Origin: Caenimonas koreensis DSM 17982
GTDB lineage: Bacteria > Pseudomonadota > Gammaproteobacteria > Burkholderiales > Burkholderiaceae_C
Reading direction: 5' to 3'
DNA: 64,000 nt
Assembly (NCBI RefSeq): GCF_009646335.1
Contig: NZ_WJBU01000002.1
Coordinates: 186,001-250,000 of the forward strand
A program made the position numbers and the translations under genes. Under the pieces are notes generated by a model that ran no database searches, was not told the origin of the DNA, and saw nothing but the letters and a program-made list of their open reading frames with translations. Below are positions 47,610-55,533 of this stretch, piece after piece. How positions within the stretch are numbered: the stretch's first letter is position 1; every line of letters begins with the position of its first letter.

Positions 47610-47623
47610 AACGTCTCTTCACT

Positions 47624-49273
47624 ATGAATCCAGCTTCCAGCGTCCAGCAGTCCAAGCCTGCTTCCTATCCATTCAATGCGTCCGGCATTGCGGGTGCACA
47701 ACTGGGCGCGAGTGTCAGCATCGATGCGCAGAAGCGCTTTGTCGCCAGCATCAACCGGGCTATCGGCGACGATACGGCGCTCAAAGAAGAAGACCCCTCA
47801 AACGGGCTCACGCATCAAGAGTTGACGGCCTTGCGGCGCGAGCGGGACCGACTGGCGCCGTTGTGTACCGATGACGCCGGCGCGCTCGCGCTGGCCGTTG
47901 ATCTCAGCGCGCCTGTCAGGCGCGTCCTCACGGACGCACTTTGCGGCGTGGGTCTCACCGTTGTCGACCATCAGGCGTCGCAGCAGCCCCGCGTCTCGTT
48001 TCATCTTCATGCAACGCAGATGAAGCGGCCGCCGCCAGACGATGGCGTGGTCGGACCGGCGAATGACGATGAGGATGACGATGAGGATAACGATGACCGT
48101 GAGGTGGTAGGACCGGACGTGGCTGGCGCGCCTGCGCAAGCCGAGGGAGCGCGACGGGTGGGCCCGGGCAGGGACGTCAAGACGGACCTTGCCGACGCGC
48201 TGGCTGCAGGTGACGCCGCTGGGGTGACTGCCGTATTGGACAAGCTGGTAAGGGCCGGCCTCTGCCCGCAGCGAATCGCCGAAATCGTGACCGGCGAAGA
48301 CGATTCGCCTGGACACGTTGGCTTGTGTCTTGCGCTTCTGAACGGACACGCCGCTACAGTGACTGCGTTTCTGGAAGGTTTGAAAGAGGCAGGGCTAAGC
48401 CCGCATCAAGTGGCCGCAATTGCTGCTGGTCAAGAAGGCCCTGAGAACACCCCTTGTTTGAGCGGCGCGCTTGGCAATGGCCACGCGGCAGCGATCACCG
48501 CGTTGATGGACGGCCTGACAGGCGCAGGCCTGAGTGCGCAGCAAGTGGCCCAAATCGCCGCCGCCAAAATCCATGGTCAGCACTCCACTTTGGTGATTGC
48601 GCTGAAAAGCGGACACGCTGCAGCAGTGACAGCTTTCGTTGAAGGCTTGAAAAGAGCAGGCCTCGGCCCGCAGCAAATTGCCGAAATCGTCACCGCCAAA
48701 AGTTCGGATGCGCTCCCTGGGTTGGCCAGTGCGCTTCGCGAGGGGCACGCACGTGCCGTGACGGCGTTTCTGGAAGCGCTGACAAAGGCAGGCCTGCGCC
48801 CGCAGCAAATTGCCGACATCGTCACCGCCAAATTTCATGATGGGCACACCGGCCTGCACTGGGCGCTTTTCAACGAACATGCGGCCGCGGTGACGGCGTT
48901 CATGGACGGTCTGGCAGGAGCGGGCCTGAGCGGGCAGCAAGTTGCCAATATCGTCGCCGAGAAGGATTCTCGTGGGTGCCCTGGGCTGTTCTACGCACTT
49001 TTCGGCGGGCGTGCAGCAGCAGTGACAGAGTTGATGACGGGCCTGGAACGAGCGGGCCTCGGTCCGCAGCAAGTGGCCCAAATCGTCGAAGGAGTCTGCC
49101 TACCGCGCAAACTTGCCCCTCGTGCCGATAAGAAGCCCGCAATAGCCGATGCACTTGAGGCCTATCAAAGGGGGCTCAACCGTTTGCAACGGCGAAACTT
49201 GCTCAGCCGGGAATACGTGGCACCCATCACTGCCTCGCTGGACAGGCTCATCGCAGGCCTACGAAAAGCCTAG
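47624..49273 (+). CDS. Ankyrin-like repeat protein, possible secreted effector
   Basis: This 549-residue protein has a Ser/Ala-rich start (MNPASSVQQSKPASYPFNAS), a unique domain to about residue 135, an acidic linker (NDDEDDDEDNDD, 148-158), then seven repeats from about 185 to 505. Repeats 3-6 are exactly 44 residues, consensus G-L-x-x-AL-x-x-GHAAAVTAF-x-x-GL-x-x-AGL-x-PQQ-x-A-x-IV-x-AK. DGHTGLHWAL is the ankyrin pattern with a 10-residue insertion. The repeat recalls those of ShET2/EspL-type type III effectors. There is no signal peptide or membrane helix. No secretion genes lie near. An effector role is inference from style only; no enzyme domain is recognised. Confidence 0.72.
   Translation: MNPASSVQQSKPASYPFNASGIAGAQLGASVSIDAQKRFVASINRAIGDDTALKEEDPSNGLTHQELTALRRERDRLAPLCTDDAGALALAVDLSAPVRRVLTDALCGVGLTVVDHQASQQPRVSFHLHATQMKRPPPDDGVVGPANDDEDDDEDNDDREVVGPDVAGAPAQAEGARRVGPGRDVKTDLADALAAGDAAGVTAVLDKLVRAGLCPQRIAEIVTGEDDSPGHVGLCLALLNGHAATVTAFLEGLKEAGLSPHQVAAIAAGQEGPENTPCLSGALGNGHAAAITALMDGLTGAGLSAQQVAQIAAAKIHGQHSTLVIALKSGHAAAVTAFVEGLKRAGLGPQQIAEIVTAKSSDALPGLASALREGHARAVTAFLEALTKAGLRPQQIADIVTAKFHDGHTGLHWALFNEHAAAVTAFMDGLAGAGLSGQQVANIVAEKDSRGCPGLFYALFGGRAAAVTELMTGLERAGLGPQQVAQIVEGVCLPRKLAPRADKKPAIADALEAYQRGLNRLQRRNLLSREYVAPITASLDRLIAGLRKA
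48065..48097. repeat. Direct 12-base repeats coding an acidic stretch
   Basis: GACGATGAGGAT occurs at 48065-48076 and 48077-48088, then AACGATGAC. It encodes the Asp/Glu linker between the N-terminal domain and the ankyrin-like repeats. Twelve is a multiple of three, so copy change would alter length but not frame. Confidence 0.9.
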
Positions 49274-49317
49274 TAGGCAACTGATCCTTCGCGGCCTTGC
49301 CGCCAGGGATCGCGGTT

Positions 49318-50652
49318 CTATCTTTCCCATGGACCCCGGGATGCAGCGCTCACCCGGTACTTCGCCAGCCCAAAAAACTCATCGCCCTGCGCCTCATAAA
49401 GGAACGGTTTGCTCGGCACCAGCACGCTGCCGTCGGGCCACATCGACAAGGTGCACACGCTCTCATGGGCCAACGGTGCGTGGGATGCAATCTGCCCCGT
49501 GAAGCGATCGAGCGTCAGCAGCACATGTGCCCTCGCCGCAAACCACTGCGCCGCCGACGCTTGTCCCAATGCGGCGACGCAATAAATGAACTGCTGGTTC
49601 ACGCACAGCACGGAATTGATCTGCACGTCGGCGCCGGTCTGCTTCTTCAATTCAGACGTCCACAGAATCTCGCCGGTGGCAGACAAACAGACGACGTCTG
49701 ACTTGATCGAGATATAGAGCCTGCCATCCGGCGTTGGGTTGGGTGACGCTGACGACGTGCCGGGCAAAGGTGTTTCCCACAGCACGCCTCCATCGTCTGT
49801 GGCGTGGGATGTGATGCATCCGCGCTGGTCGGCGCAGAACACCTGCGTCAGGTCGAACGACAGGGCCGGGCTGGTGTCGCAGCCTGGCCCCATCGCGACT
49901 TTGAAGGCGCGCTCCAGGTTCATCAAATCGATGCCGCACAGGATGCCGGCGCCAGCCGTTTCGCCAGCCGTTTCGCCAGCCGCAGCAATGAAGATGCGGC
50001 CACTGTGCGGGTGCAGCGCCGGCACGTTCTTGGCCGCCACGCCGATTCCCAGAAAGCGCCGTATCGCCGTGTCCACATACGAAGCATCGACGCCTCGTTG
50101 CTGCAGTCGCGCCCACATGCCCTCACCCGCGCGACCGCGCATGTGCGAATGCCCCACGCCTTGCGCCATCGCCACGCTTTCAAGGCGCAGCGTATGAAGT
50201 TGCGTGCCGTGCCCGGCGTCAAATACAGCCAGCACACCGTCGATCCCCAGCACCACGATCTGCCCTTGCGGCGCAATCATCACGCCCGACGTCTCGTGTG
50301 CAAACGGCACCTGCCACAGCAATTCGCCGTTGGCTGCCCAATGAAAAACGTGCGTGCCATCGGCAACCACGACACTGCCGCTTTGCGTCACGGCGGGCGA
50401 CGTGAGGCTGGCACGCACTCGCGTTCCGCTGTGCCACAACACCTGCCCGTCACCGTTGAAGCACCACAGGCACCCGGCATCTTCGGTAGGTGCATTCAGC
50501 GTGGAAACAAATATGTGGCCGCTCGCGTTGTAGCAGGCCACTGTGGCTGCCGGTATGTTCTTGAGTGCGCGCCACTGCAAGTCCAGGTGCGGACCGCTCG
50601 CGCAATCAAGGTAATCTGAATTTAAGACATCACCGTGGCGGTTGGCCCACAT
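49318..50652 (-). CDS. PQQ-type beta-propeller repeat protein
   Basis: This 444-residue protein has repeated blade motifs ending in Trp, as in PQQ enzyme-like propellers: CLWCFNGDGQVLWHSGT, HWAANGELLWQVPF, DDGGVLWETPLPG and LSATGEILWTSEL. There is no signal peptide, so it is probably cytoplasmic. Such propellers occur at the C-terminus of AASDH-type adenylating enzymes and as quinoprotein domains, but no catalytic or PQQ-ligand set is evident here. It is last in the sulfotransferase operon and overlaps the dioxygenase gene by 31 bases. Possibly a scaffold or sensor for the pathway; role unknown. Confidence 0.75.
   Translation of the reverse strand: MWANRHGDVLNSDYLDCASGPHLDLQWRALKNIPAATVACYNASGHIFVSTLNAPTEDAGCLWCFNGDGQVLWHSGTRVRASLTSPAVTQSGSVVVADGTHVFHWAANGELLWQVPFAHETSGVMIAPQGQIVVLGIDGVLAVFDAGHGTQLHTLRLESVAMAQGVGHSHMRGRAGEGMWARLQQRGVDASYVDTAIRRFLGIGVAAKNVPALHPHSGRIFIAAAGETAGETAGAGILCGIDLMNLERAFKVAMGPGCDTSPALSFDLTQVFCADQRGCITSHATDDGGVLWETPLPGTSSASPNPTPDGRLYISIKSDVVCLSATGEILWTSELKKQTGADVQINSVLCVNQQFIYCVAALGQASAAQWFAARAHVLLTLDRFTGQIASHAPLAHESVCTLSMWPDGSVLVPSKPFLYEAQGDEFFGLAKYRVSAASRGPWER
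49951..49982. repeat. Direct 12-base repeats in the propeller gene
   Basis: GCCAGCCGTTTC occurs at 49951-49962 and 49963-49974, then GCCAGCCG. On the minus strand it encodes a Gly-Glu-Thr-Ala repeat (AGETAGETAG) in a loop between blades, an in-frame expansion. Confidence 0.9.
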
Positions 50653-51554
50653 GACAGTTCCCTGGAAGCGTTGGATGTTTGTTCGAGTTGTTTCAAATTC
50701 GACATGCGAACCAGCACTTTTCTCTTGAGGTCCTCGATTTCGCGGCGCCCATGCATCAGGCGCCGGTTGTCCACCAGCACCACATCGCCCGTCTGCCAGG
50801 GGATCGCTACTTCCAGCGCAGCAGACACCTCCAGCAATTCCTGGAAGATGTCATCTGAAATGCTTTCATTGCCGGTAAAGCGCACCAGGTTGCTGTCGAG
50901 CAGCCACACACGCTCTTGCATCAGGATGGGCAGTACGTTGTTGATGAACATCGGCTGGCCGCTGGCGTCATGAACGACCGCAGAGGTTTCGTAGCGCGTT
51001 TCAAGCTCGCCCGAAGGCGACAGGCGGCATTCGAGCCCATTGCGTTCACAAACCGCGCGGACTTCAGCTTCATCGCTGGTTTGATAGATCACGTGCCACT
51101 GCTGCGGTGTGTATCTGCGTATGTACGCAATGCGTCGCTTCAGGAACAGGTCACGTGTGCGGCGTGACAGCCGCTTGAAGAACTCTGCGCCGTCGCACAA
51201 GGTGGTCTCGCCGCCTTTCGACGGCGCCACCGCGCAGTAAAACCAGAGTAGCTGCGGCTTATGGCGGCGGTAATACATCTCGCCATGAAAGGGCACGGCA
51301 AAACTCTGGCCTTCGCCTGTCACGGACAGCAGTGTGGGGTTCTGGTTGATGGCCTTGCGCTCGAATGCGCCGCCCTGGTAGTCCATGAAGCCCTCGCCCA
51401 GGCTTTCCGAGAATTCGCAAAAGGTGTCGGCAGTTAAGCCGAATCCGCGAAAGAGCAGGGCTTTCCTGTCCTGCAGCAGGTCATGCGCAAGGGCAGGCTC
51501 GAGCGTGCCGGTCTGCGGCGAGATTTGCGCGCCGAATGTTTCAGGAAAAATCAT
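50622..51554 (-). CDS. TauD/TfdA-family Fe(II)/2-oxoglutarate dioxygenase, SyrP-like
   Basis: This 310-residue protein has the iron triad as HGE (His90, Glu92) and His268 in VDNRRLMHGRR, whose Arg residues are placed to bind 2-oxoglutarate. The block RRHKPQLLWFYC, then GGETTLCDG, matches the SyrP-like subgroup that beta-hydroxylates amino acids held on NRPS carriers, and TauD/TfdA relatives. The ATG at 51554 overlaps the sulfotransferase stop (ATGA). Hydroxylation would create the alcohol that a sulfotransferase needs. Family confident; substrate and carrier-dependence are inferred. Confidence 0.87.
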   Translation of the reverse strand: MIFPETFGAQISPQTGTLEPALAHDLLQDRKALLFRGFGLTADTFCEFSESLGEGFMDYQGGAFERKAINQNPTLLSVTGEGQSFAVPFHGEMYYRRHKPQLLWFYCAVAPSKGGETTLCDGAEFFKRLSRRTRDLFLKRRIAYIRRYTPQQWHVIYQTSDEAEVRAVCERNGLECRLSPSGELETRYETSAVVHDASGQPMFINNVLPILMQERVWLLDSNLVRFTGNESISDDIFQELLEVSAALEVAIPWQTGDVVLVDNRRLMHGRREIEDLKRKVLVRMSNLKQLEQTSNASRELSCGPTATVMS

Positions 51555-52633
51555 GGTTGGTAGCCCCACAGGTCAATGGTCCGGTGCCAGTGCTGATAGA
51601 TGCGGTCAGTCAGTGCCTTGTCCATCTGATACTGGTTCTGTTCGTAGCCACCCAGGGTGTCGAGGTACGCCTTGATGGGCTCTTGCGCCGTGTTGAAGCT
51701 CTGGATCTGCAGCTGGCTGTAGATCCTGTCGATGGTGGCCATCGGCGCGCGGCGCAACTCATCGAACGACACTTCCACGTACTGGTGCGCGGGCAGGCCT
51801 TGCCGCTGCTCGAGGTGGGCGGCCATCATGTCCACGTAGTAGCGCAGGCTGCGCGCTTGCCACTCGCCCTGCGTGATCGGCTGCAGTGCTTTCTTGAGCA
51901 CCGCCTTGTCGAACTGCGCCATGCGCGAGACAAACACCTCGTAGGGGTTGCGATGGATGTGAATGAATTTGGCATCGGGATACATCGCCTTCAGCACGGC
52001 AATGCGGCTGGTATTGGGCGGGTTCTTCAGAATCAGCGGCTTGCCGTGCTGCGCAAACGAGAGCTTGCGCAGGAGATAGTCGTAGGAATTTCTCCAGCGC
52101 GTCAACTCGGCGTTGTCGATGTCTTTGAACAGGACGTACCTGTCGAAGTAGTCATCCATCCTCCCGGGGAAGTAGTAGCCGTGCCAGAAGCTGCCGGGTG
52201 CGAGCACGGCAAGCGCCACTTCTTCTTCAGAGGGCGATTGCGCGGCCAGCGCCACGTTGTCCATGTAGCGTTTGGTCTGCACAAAGCGCCGCGCGTAGGT
52301 GTCGCCTTGCGTCAGGAATGAATAGGGGTAGATCGACTGGATGACGTTCAGGTAGCCGAACGCCGGGTCTTTGCACAGGATGTTTTCCAGGTGCGTGGTG
52401 CCGCTGCGCCAATGGCCCACGATAAAGATCGGTGGCTGCTTGATCTGGTGGCTGGCGATTTGTTCGCCGTACTGGCGCGCTTCATCAAGCGCTTCAAATG
52501 AGTTCTTGATGCTCTTGGCGGTGAGGAAGGCGAACTTCCGCGCTTCATGAATGCGGAACTTGTTTTGCGCCAGGATGGACCACCACTGCGCGAAGGTCAC
52601 GCCTGCAAATGGGTGGTAGATAGGGTCGGCCAT
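51551..52633 (-). CDS. Sulfotransferase family protein, stand-alone
   Basis: This 360-residue protein has the PAPS-binding P-loop-like motif FIVGHWRSGTTHLENIL (residues 70-86) and the 3'-phosphate site FIHIHRNPYEVFVSRM (223-238). ILKNPPNTSRI near 201 is like the bacterial Stf group. It transfers sulfate from PAPS to a hydroxyl. The ATG overlaps the stop of the didomain gene (TGATG), so it is made together with it. It shares little with the N-terminal sulfotransferase of that didomain, which implies two separate acceptors or steps. Confidence 0.88.
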   Translation of the reverse strand: MADPIYHPFAGVTFAQWWSILAQNKFRIHEARKFAFLTAKSIKNSFEALDEARQYGEQIASHQIKQPPIFIVGHWRSGTTHLENILCKDPAFGYLNVIQSIYPYSFLTQGDTYARRFVQTKRYMDNVALAAQSPSEEEVALAVLAPGSFWHGYYFPGRMDDYFDRYVLFKDIDNAELTRWRNSYDYLLRKLSFAQHGKPLILKNPPNTSRIAVLKAMYPDAKFIHIHRNPYEVFVSRMAQFDKAVLKKALQPITQGEWQARSLRYYVDMMAAHLEQRQGLPAHQYVEVSFDELRRAPMATIDRIYSQLQIQSFNTAQEPIKAYLDTLGGYEQNQYQMDKALTDRIYQHWHRTIDLWGYQP

Positions 52634-54804
52634 CAGTGCATTCCTTCGAGGGCGGTGGCCCATTGGTCGAGTAGTTCGTGCACTTCGGCCGGCGCCACGG
52701 CGGGCTGCAAGAAGCGCACGATGATTTCTGCGTGCGTCTGGTGGTCGCGCACGATGAAGTCGATGAGGTAGTCACCCCGCAGGCCGCTGCTTGATTGATG
52801 CAGGTCGACGCGCGTGTCGTGCATGTCGCCCTCAGGCACGGGGAAGTAGTTCAGGCGCAGGCGCACCCGTTCAGGCAGCGCTGGCAGCTGGTTGTCGAGA
52901 TACAGCCAGTCGTAAGCGAGCGACAACGCTGTCCAGTCTTTCACTGCGTGCTTCATGCGGCGGCTGTGCCTGGAGACACTCACTTCAGCCGTGCATGCCA
53001 GCGGCACATCGCCTGCGAGCCAGGCAACCAGGCCTGTGTAGTCGTGCTCGCTGTCAAACCGCCGCCGGTGAATGCGATGGGCAACGACTGCGCTGTCGCC
53101 CGGGTAAACCGCACGATAGGCGTGCTCCAGCGCGAGCGTGCATTCATGGAAGCGATAGCCTTTGCCGCCTGCGTAGGCGATCTGGCGCGTGATCACGCCT
53201 TGCTCGCTGCGTTCATGAACAGGCAGGGGTGCGCAAGGCGCAATCAAGGCCGCGAGTGCTGCCTGCGCCGGTGCAAGCGGGTAGTTCTTGCGCAGCTGCT
53301 GCATGGCAGCCGTGTAAGCCATGACGGATTGCGCGGGCAACGCAGCCATTGACCACAACGCCTCATGAAATGCCAGCAGCGCCTTGCCATCGAGCAGCAG
53401 GTGATGAAACCCATAGGCGACGCGATAGTCGTGCGCGCCAAACTGGCCTACCAGCACGCGAAACAGCGGGGCTTGCTCAAGGCTGATGCTTTGCGCCAGC
53501 GCGCCCACGCGTTCGGCAAACGCCTGTTCGCCCGCAGTGCCTGACTCAAACGTTTCATGAAGCAGCGGCACCTCGAAGCTGCGCACGGGTAAGCATTTTT
53601 GCGTCCAGCGGCCCTCATGCTGCACGAAGCAATGACGCAAGCCGGGAAAGGCCTGCAATAGCGCCGGCAGGCGCGCCCGCATTTGCTCGACGAGCCCGGC
53701 TGAATCGCGCCGCGTGGTTGTCATGACGAGGCAGAAGTGCGCGACCGCACCATTTGCCTTGAAGAACACGGCCTGGGCAGGCGTCAAAGGTATGCGCGAA
53801 GGCGCGTGCGACAAGTCGTAGCCCATCTGAGCTGCCAGGTCCACGGTGTCTGCGGCATAGGTATGACTGAGCCAGTCGTCCGCCCGCTCTTGCCACTTCA
53901 TTGCGCGCTGGGTGGACACGTTCTGATGCAGGTAGAACTTCGGGTCAACCACGGTTTCCTGCGGGAGCGTGCCCTTGTAGGGCGACAGCATCGCGCTCTC
54001 GAAATCGATCTTCAGCAGGCGGCAGATCTTTTCGAGCTCGGCTTCAGGCGCGTGCACCAGGTTTTCATACGTGACCGTGACCTGGCGTTCAGCCGGAATG
54101 GTTTTCAGGAATTCAAGTGCAGTGCGATTGGCATTCACATAAGTTGCTTCGGCGATCTCGAATGAGGTTTTGCACCGGTTGTCAGGCGAGGGGTGATACG
54201 GAATCACCCAGTCTGAGGAGCCGGGCTGCGCCTGTTTGCGAATGCGCTCGTAGTTCAGCCGCAGGCGCCGCATGAGGCGGTCGAACCCATTGCTCATGAA
54301 AGAGTCGAATACATCGAATGGGTGTCGCGTGAGGAAGATGTAGAGCGGCTGCGTGTCGCAAACGGTTTCCGCCCTTTGCAGGATGCGCGGGTTGCCCAGG
54401 TACGACGGCGACTTGTCAACAAGAATGCGGCCATCGAGCTGCGCTTGCAGCCACTGGTAAATCTGCGCAACCGGCGTGTTGTTTGCGTAGAACGACTCGA
54501 CGATCTGCTGTGCTTGCTCTTCGCCGACGAGCCGGGCCGCCGCCTCATGAAGCCCGCGGCCAAGCACGGTGCCGTTGAGCTGCCTTTGCGCATCACCCAG
54601 GTGGTCGAACGGCAAGAGATGCAGCTCCGCCGGCGCAAAGATCCTGGAATGGGAGTCGAGCATCGCCTTCAGCAGTGTTGAGCCTGACCGGACAGAGCTC
54701 AGGATGAACACCAGGGGAGGGGCTTGCAGGACGGGTGCCGCGTCAGAGGCCAGGACTGGCGGCGGTAACAAATCAGGTGGGTCAGAAGTCAGGTGCATCA
54801 GCAT
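52633..54804 (-). CDS. Sulfotransferase-condensation didomain protein
   Basis: This 723-residue protein has two parts. Residues 30-330 are a sulfotransferase: VFILSSVRSGSTLLKAML (32-49, PAPS P-loop-like) and FLTRHPFDVFDSFM (157-170, 3'-phosphate site). Residues 337-723 are a condensation/acyltransferase domain of the NRPS C or PapA type, with the catalytic HHLLLDG at 467-473 (HHxxxDG). There is no carrier or adenylation domain. The first gene of a coupled operon, it could sulfate and acylate one scaffold, as separate enzymes do in mycobacterial sulfolipids. The ATG at 54804 is a choice; a TTG at 54819 is also in frame and neither has a good ribosome site. Confidence 0.82.
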   Translation of the reverse strand: MLMHLTSDPPDLLPPPVLASDAAPVLQAPPLVFILSSVRSGSTLLKAMLDSHSRIFAPAELHLLPFDHLGDAQRQLNGTVLGRGLHEAAARLVGEEQAQQIVESFYANNTPVAQIYQWLQAQLDGRILVDKSPSYLGNPRILQRAETVCDTQPLYIFLTRHPFDVFDSFMSNGFDRLMRRLRLNYERIRKQAQPGSSDWVIPYHPSPDNRCKTSFEIAEATYVNANRTALEFLKTIPAERQVTVTYENLVHAPEAELEKICRLLKIDFESAMLSPYKGTLPQETVVDPKFYLHQNVSTQRAMKWQERADDWLSHTYAADTVDLAAQMGYDLSHAPSRIPLTPAQAVFFKANGAVAHFCLVMTTTRRDSAGLVEQMRARLPALLQAFPGLRHCFVQHEGRWTQKCLPVRSFEVPLLHETFESGTAGEQAFAERVGALAQSISLEQAPLFRVLVGQFGAHDYRVAYGFHHLLLDGKALLAFHEALWSMAALPAQSVMAYTAAMQQLRKNYPLAPAQAALAALIAPCAPLPVHERSEQGVITRQIAYAGGKGYRFHECTLALEHAYRAVYPGDSAVVAHRIHRRRFDSEHDYTGLVAWLAGDVPLACTAEVSVSRHSRRMKHAVKDWTALSLAYDWLYLDNQLPALPERVRLRLNYFPVPEGDMHDTRVDLHQSSSGLRGDYLIDFIVRDHQTHAEIIVRFLQPAVAPAEVHELLDQWATALEGMH

Positions 54805-54842
54805 AGGCTTTATAGCCAAAAGTATGCAGAGGCTACCTTGGT

Positions 54843-54884
54843 ACTACAAAGTATTCAAGGATCAGTATCTAAAAAACTACAAAG
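54843..54884. repeat. Direct repeats upstream of the sulfotransferase operon
   Basis: ACTACAAAG lies at 54843-54851 and again at 54876-54884, start to start 33 bases, three helical turns. They sit in an AT-rich stretch 39-80 bases before the operon start, on the face where an activator dimer could bind upstream of RNA polymerase. No -10/-35 pair is convincing. Confidence 0.6.
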
Positions 54885-55017
54885 CTAGAGGGTCTGCGCC
54901 CAACCGATCCTTCGCACATCACTCCCCCAAACACGTCGTGGTTGAACCCGGGCGCATCACAGCAGCGCACTACACTAGCAACGCGTTCAACGTTTCCATT
55001 CATCACCGGAGAACACC

Positions 55018-55440
55018 ATGCCAGCACTCAAAGGGTCGAAGACCGAAGAGAACCTGAAGGCCGCATTCGCGGGCGAATCTCAGGCCAACCGCCGCTATCT
55101 CTACTTCGCAAACAAGGCGGACGTGGAAGGCCAGAACGATGTGGCGGCGCTTTTCCGCTCCACCGCTGAAGGCGAAACGGGCCATGCCCACGGCCACCTC
55201 GAGTGGCTGGAGCAATGCGGCGACCCGGCTACCGGCCTGCCGATCGGCCCGACGCGCGACAACCTCAAGGCCGCCGTTGCCGGCGAAACGCACGAGTACA
55301 CCGACATGTACCCGGGCATGGCCAAGACGGCGCGCGAAGAAGGCCATGACGAAGTGGCCGACTGGTTCGAGACGCTGGCCAAGGCCGAGCGCTCGCACGC
55401 CAACCGCTACACCAAGGCGCTGAACGAACTGGTTGACTGA
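55018..55440 (+). CDS. Rubrerythrin (rubredoxin-less, ferritin-like)
   Basis: This 140-residue four-helix protein has di-iron motifs [11 protein letters not shown] near residue 17, [11 protein letters not shown] near 50, [11 protein letters not shown] near 86 and [10 protein letters not shown] near 120. The C-terminal rubredoxin CxxC domain of classical rubrerythrin is missing, so electrons must come from a partner. It reduces peroxide in the cytoplasm. The next two genes (Fe-S protein, DUF3501) follow on the same strand, a recurring trio in betaproteobacteria; the Fe-S protein could be the electron donor. Confidence 0.93.
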   Translation: MPALKGSKTEENLKAAFAGESQANRRYLYFANKADVEGQNDVAALFRSTAEGETGHAHGHLEWLEQCGDPATGLPIGPTRDNLKAAVAGETHEYTDMYPGMAKTAREEGHDEVADWFETLAKAERSHANRYTKALNELVD

Positions 55441-55443
55441 CCG

Positions 55444-55466
55444 GTGCGTTGACCAGTGCGTTGACC
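55444..55466. repeat. Direct 11-base repeats after rubrerythrin
   Basis: GTGCGTTGACC occurs at 55444-55454 and 55456-55466, 12 bases apart, just after the rubrerythrin stop. It merges into the hairpin at 55463-55486. Confidence 0.85.
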
Positions 55467-55486
55467 TCTCCCCGCCAGGAGAGGTC
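55463..55486. repeat. REP-like hairpin between rubrerythrin and Fe-S protein genes
   Basis: GACCTCTCC (55463-55471) pairs perfectly with GGAGAGGTC (55478-55486) over a 6-base loop. A second imperfect stem (CTGAGGGCG ... CGCC ... CCTCAG) follows to 55520. No T run is present. It looks like an extragenic palindrome that could stabilise the upstream rubrerythrin message and set unequal expression. Confidence 0.6.
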
Positions 55487-55533
55487 TGAGCTGAGGGCGT
55501 TATTCGCGCCTTCACCTCAGTCCTCAACAGAGC

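Noticed and set aside
47433..47623. PIP box (TTCGB-N15-TTCGB) of hrp-regulated effectors upstream of the ankyrin-like gene
   Set aside because: No TTCG pair with the right spacing is present in the intergenic region.
47885..49150. TALE-like DNA-binding repeats in the ankyrin-type protein, because of LxPQQ-xA-IA motifs
   Set aside because: Period is 44, not 33-35, and the paired variable residues followed by GG that define TALE repeats are missing. Ankyrin-type GHAAAVTAF fits better.
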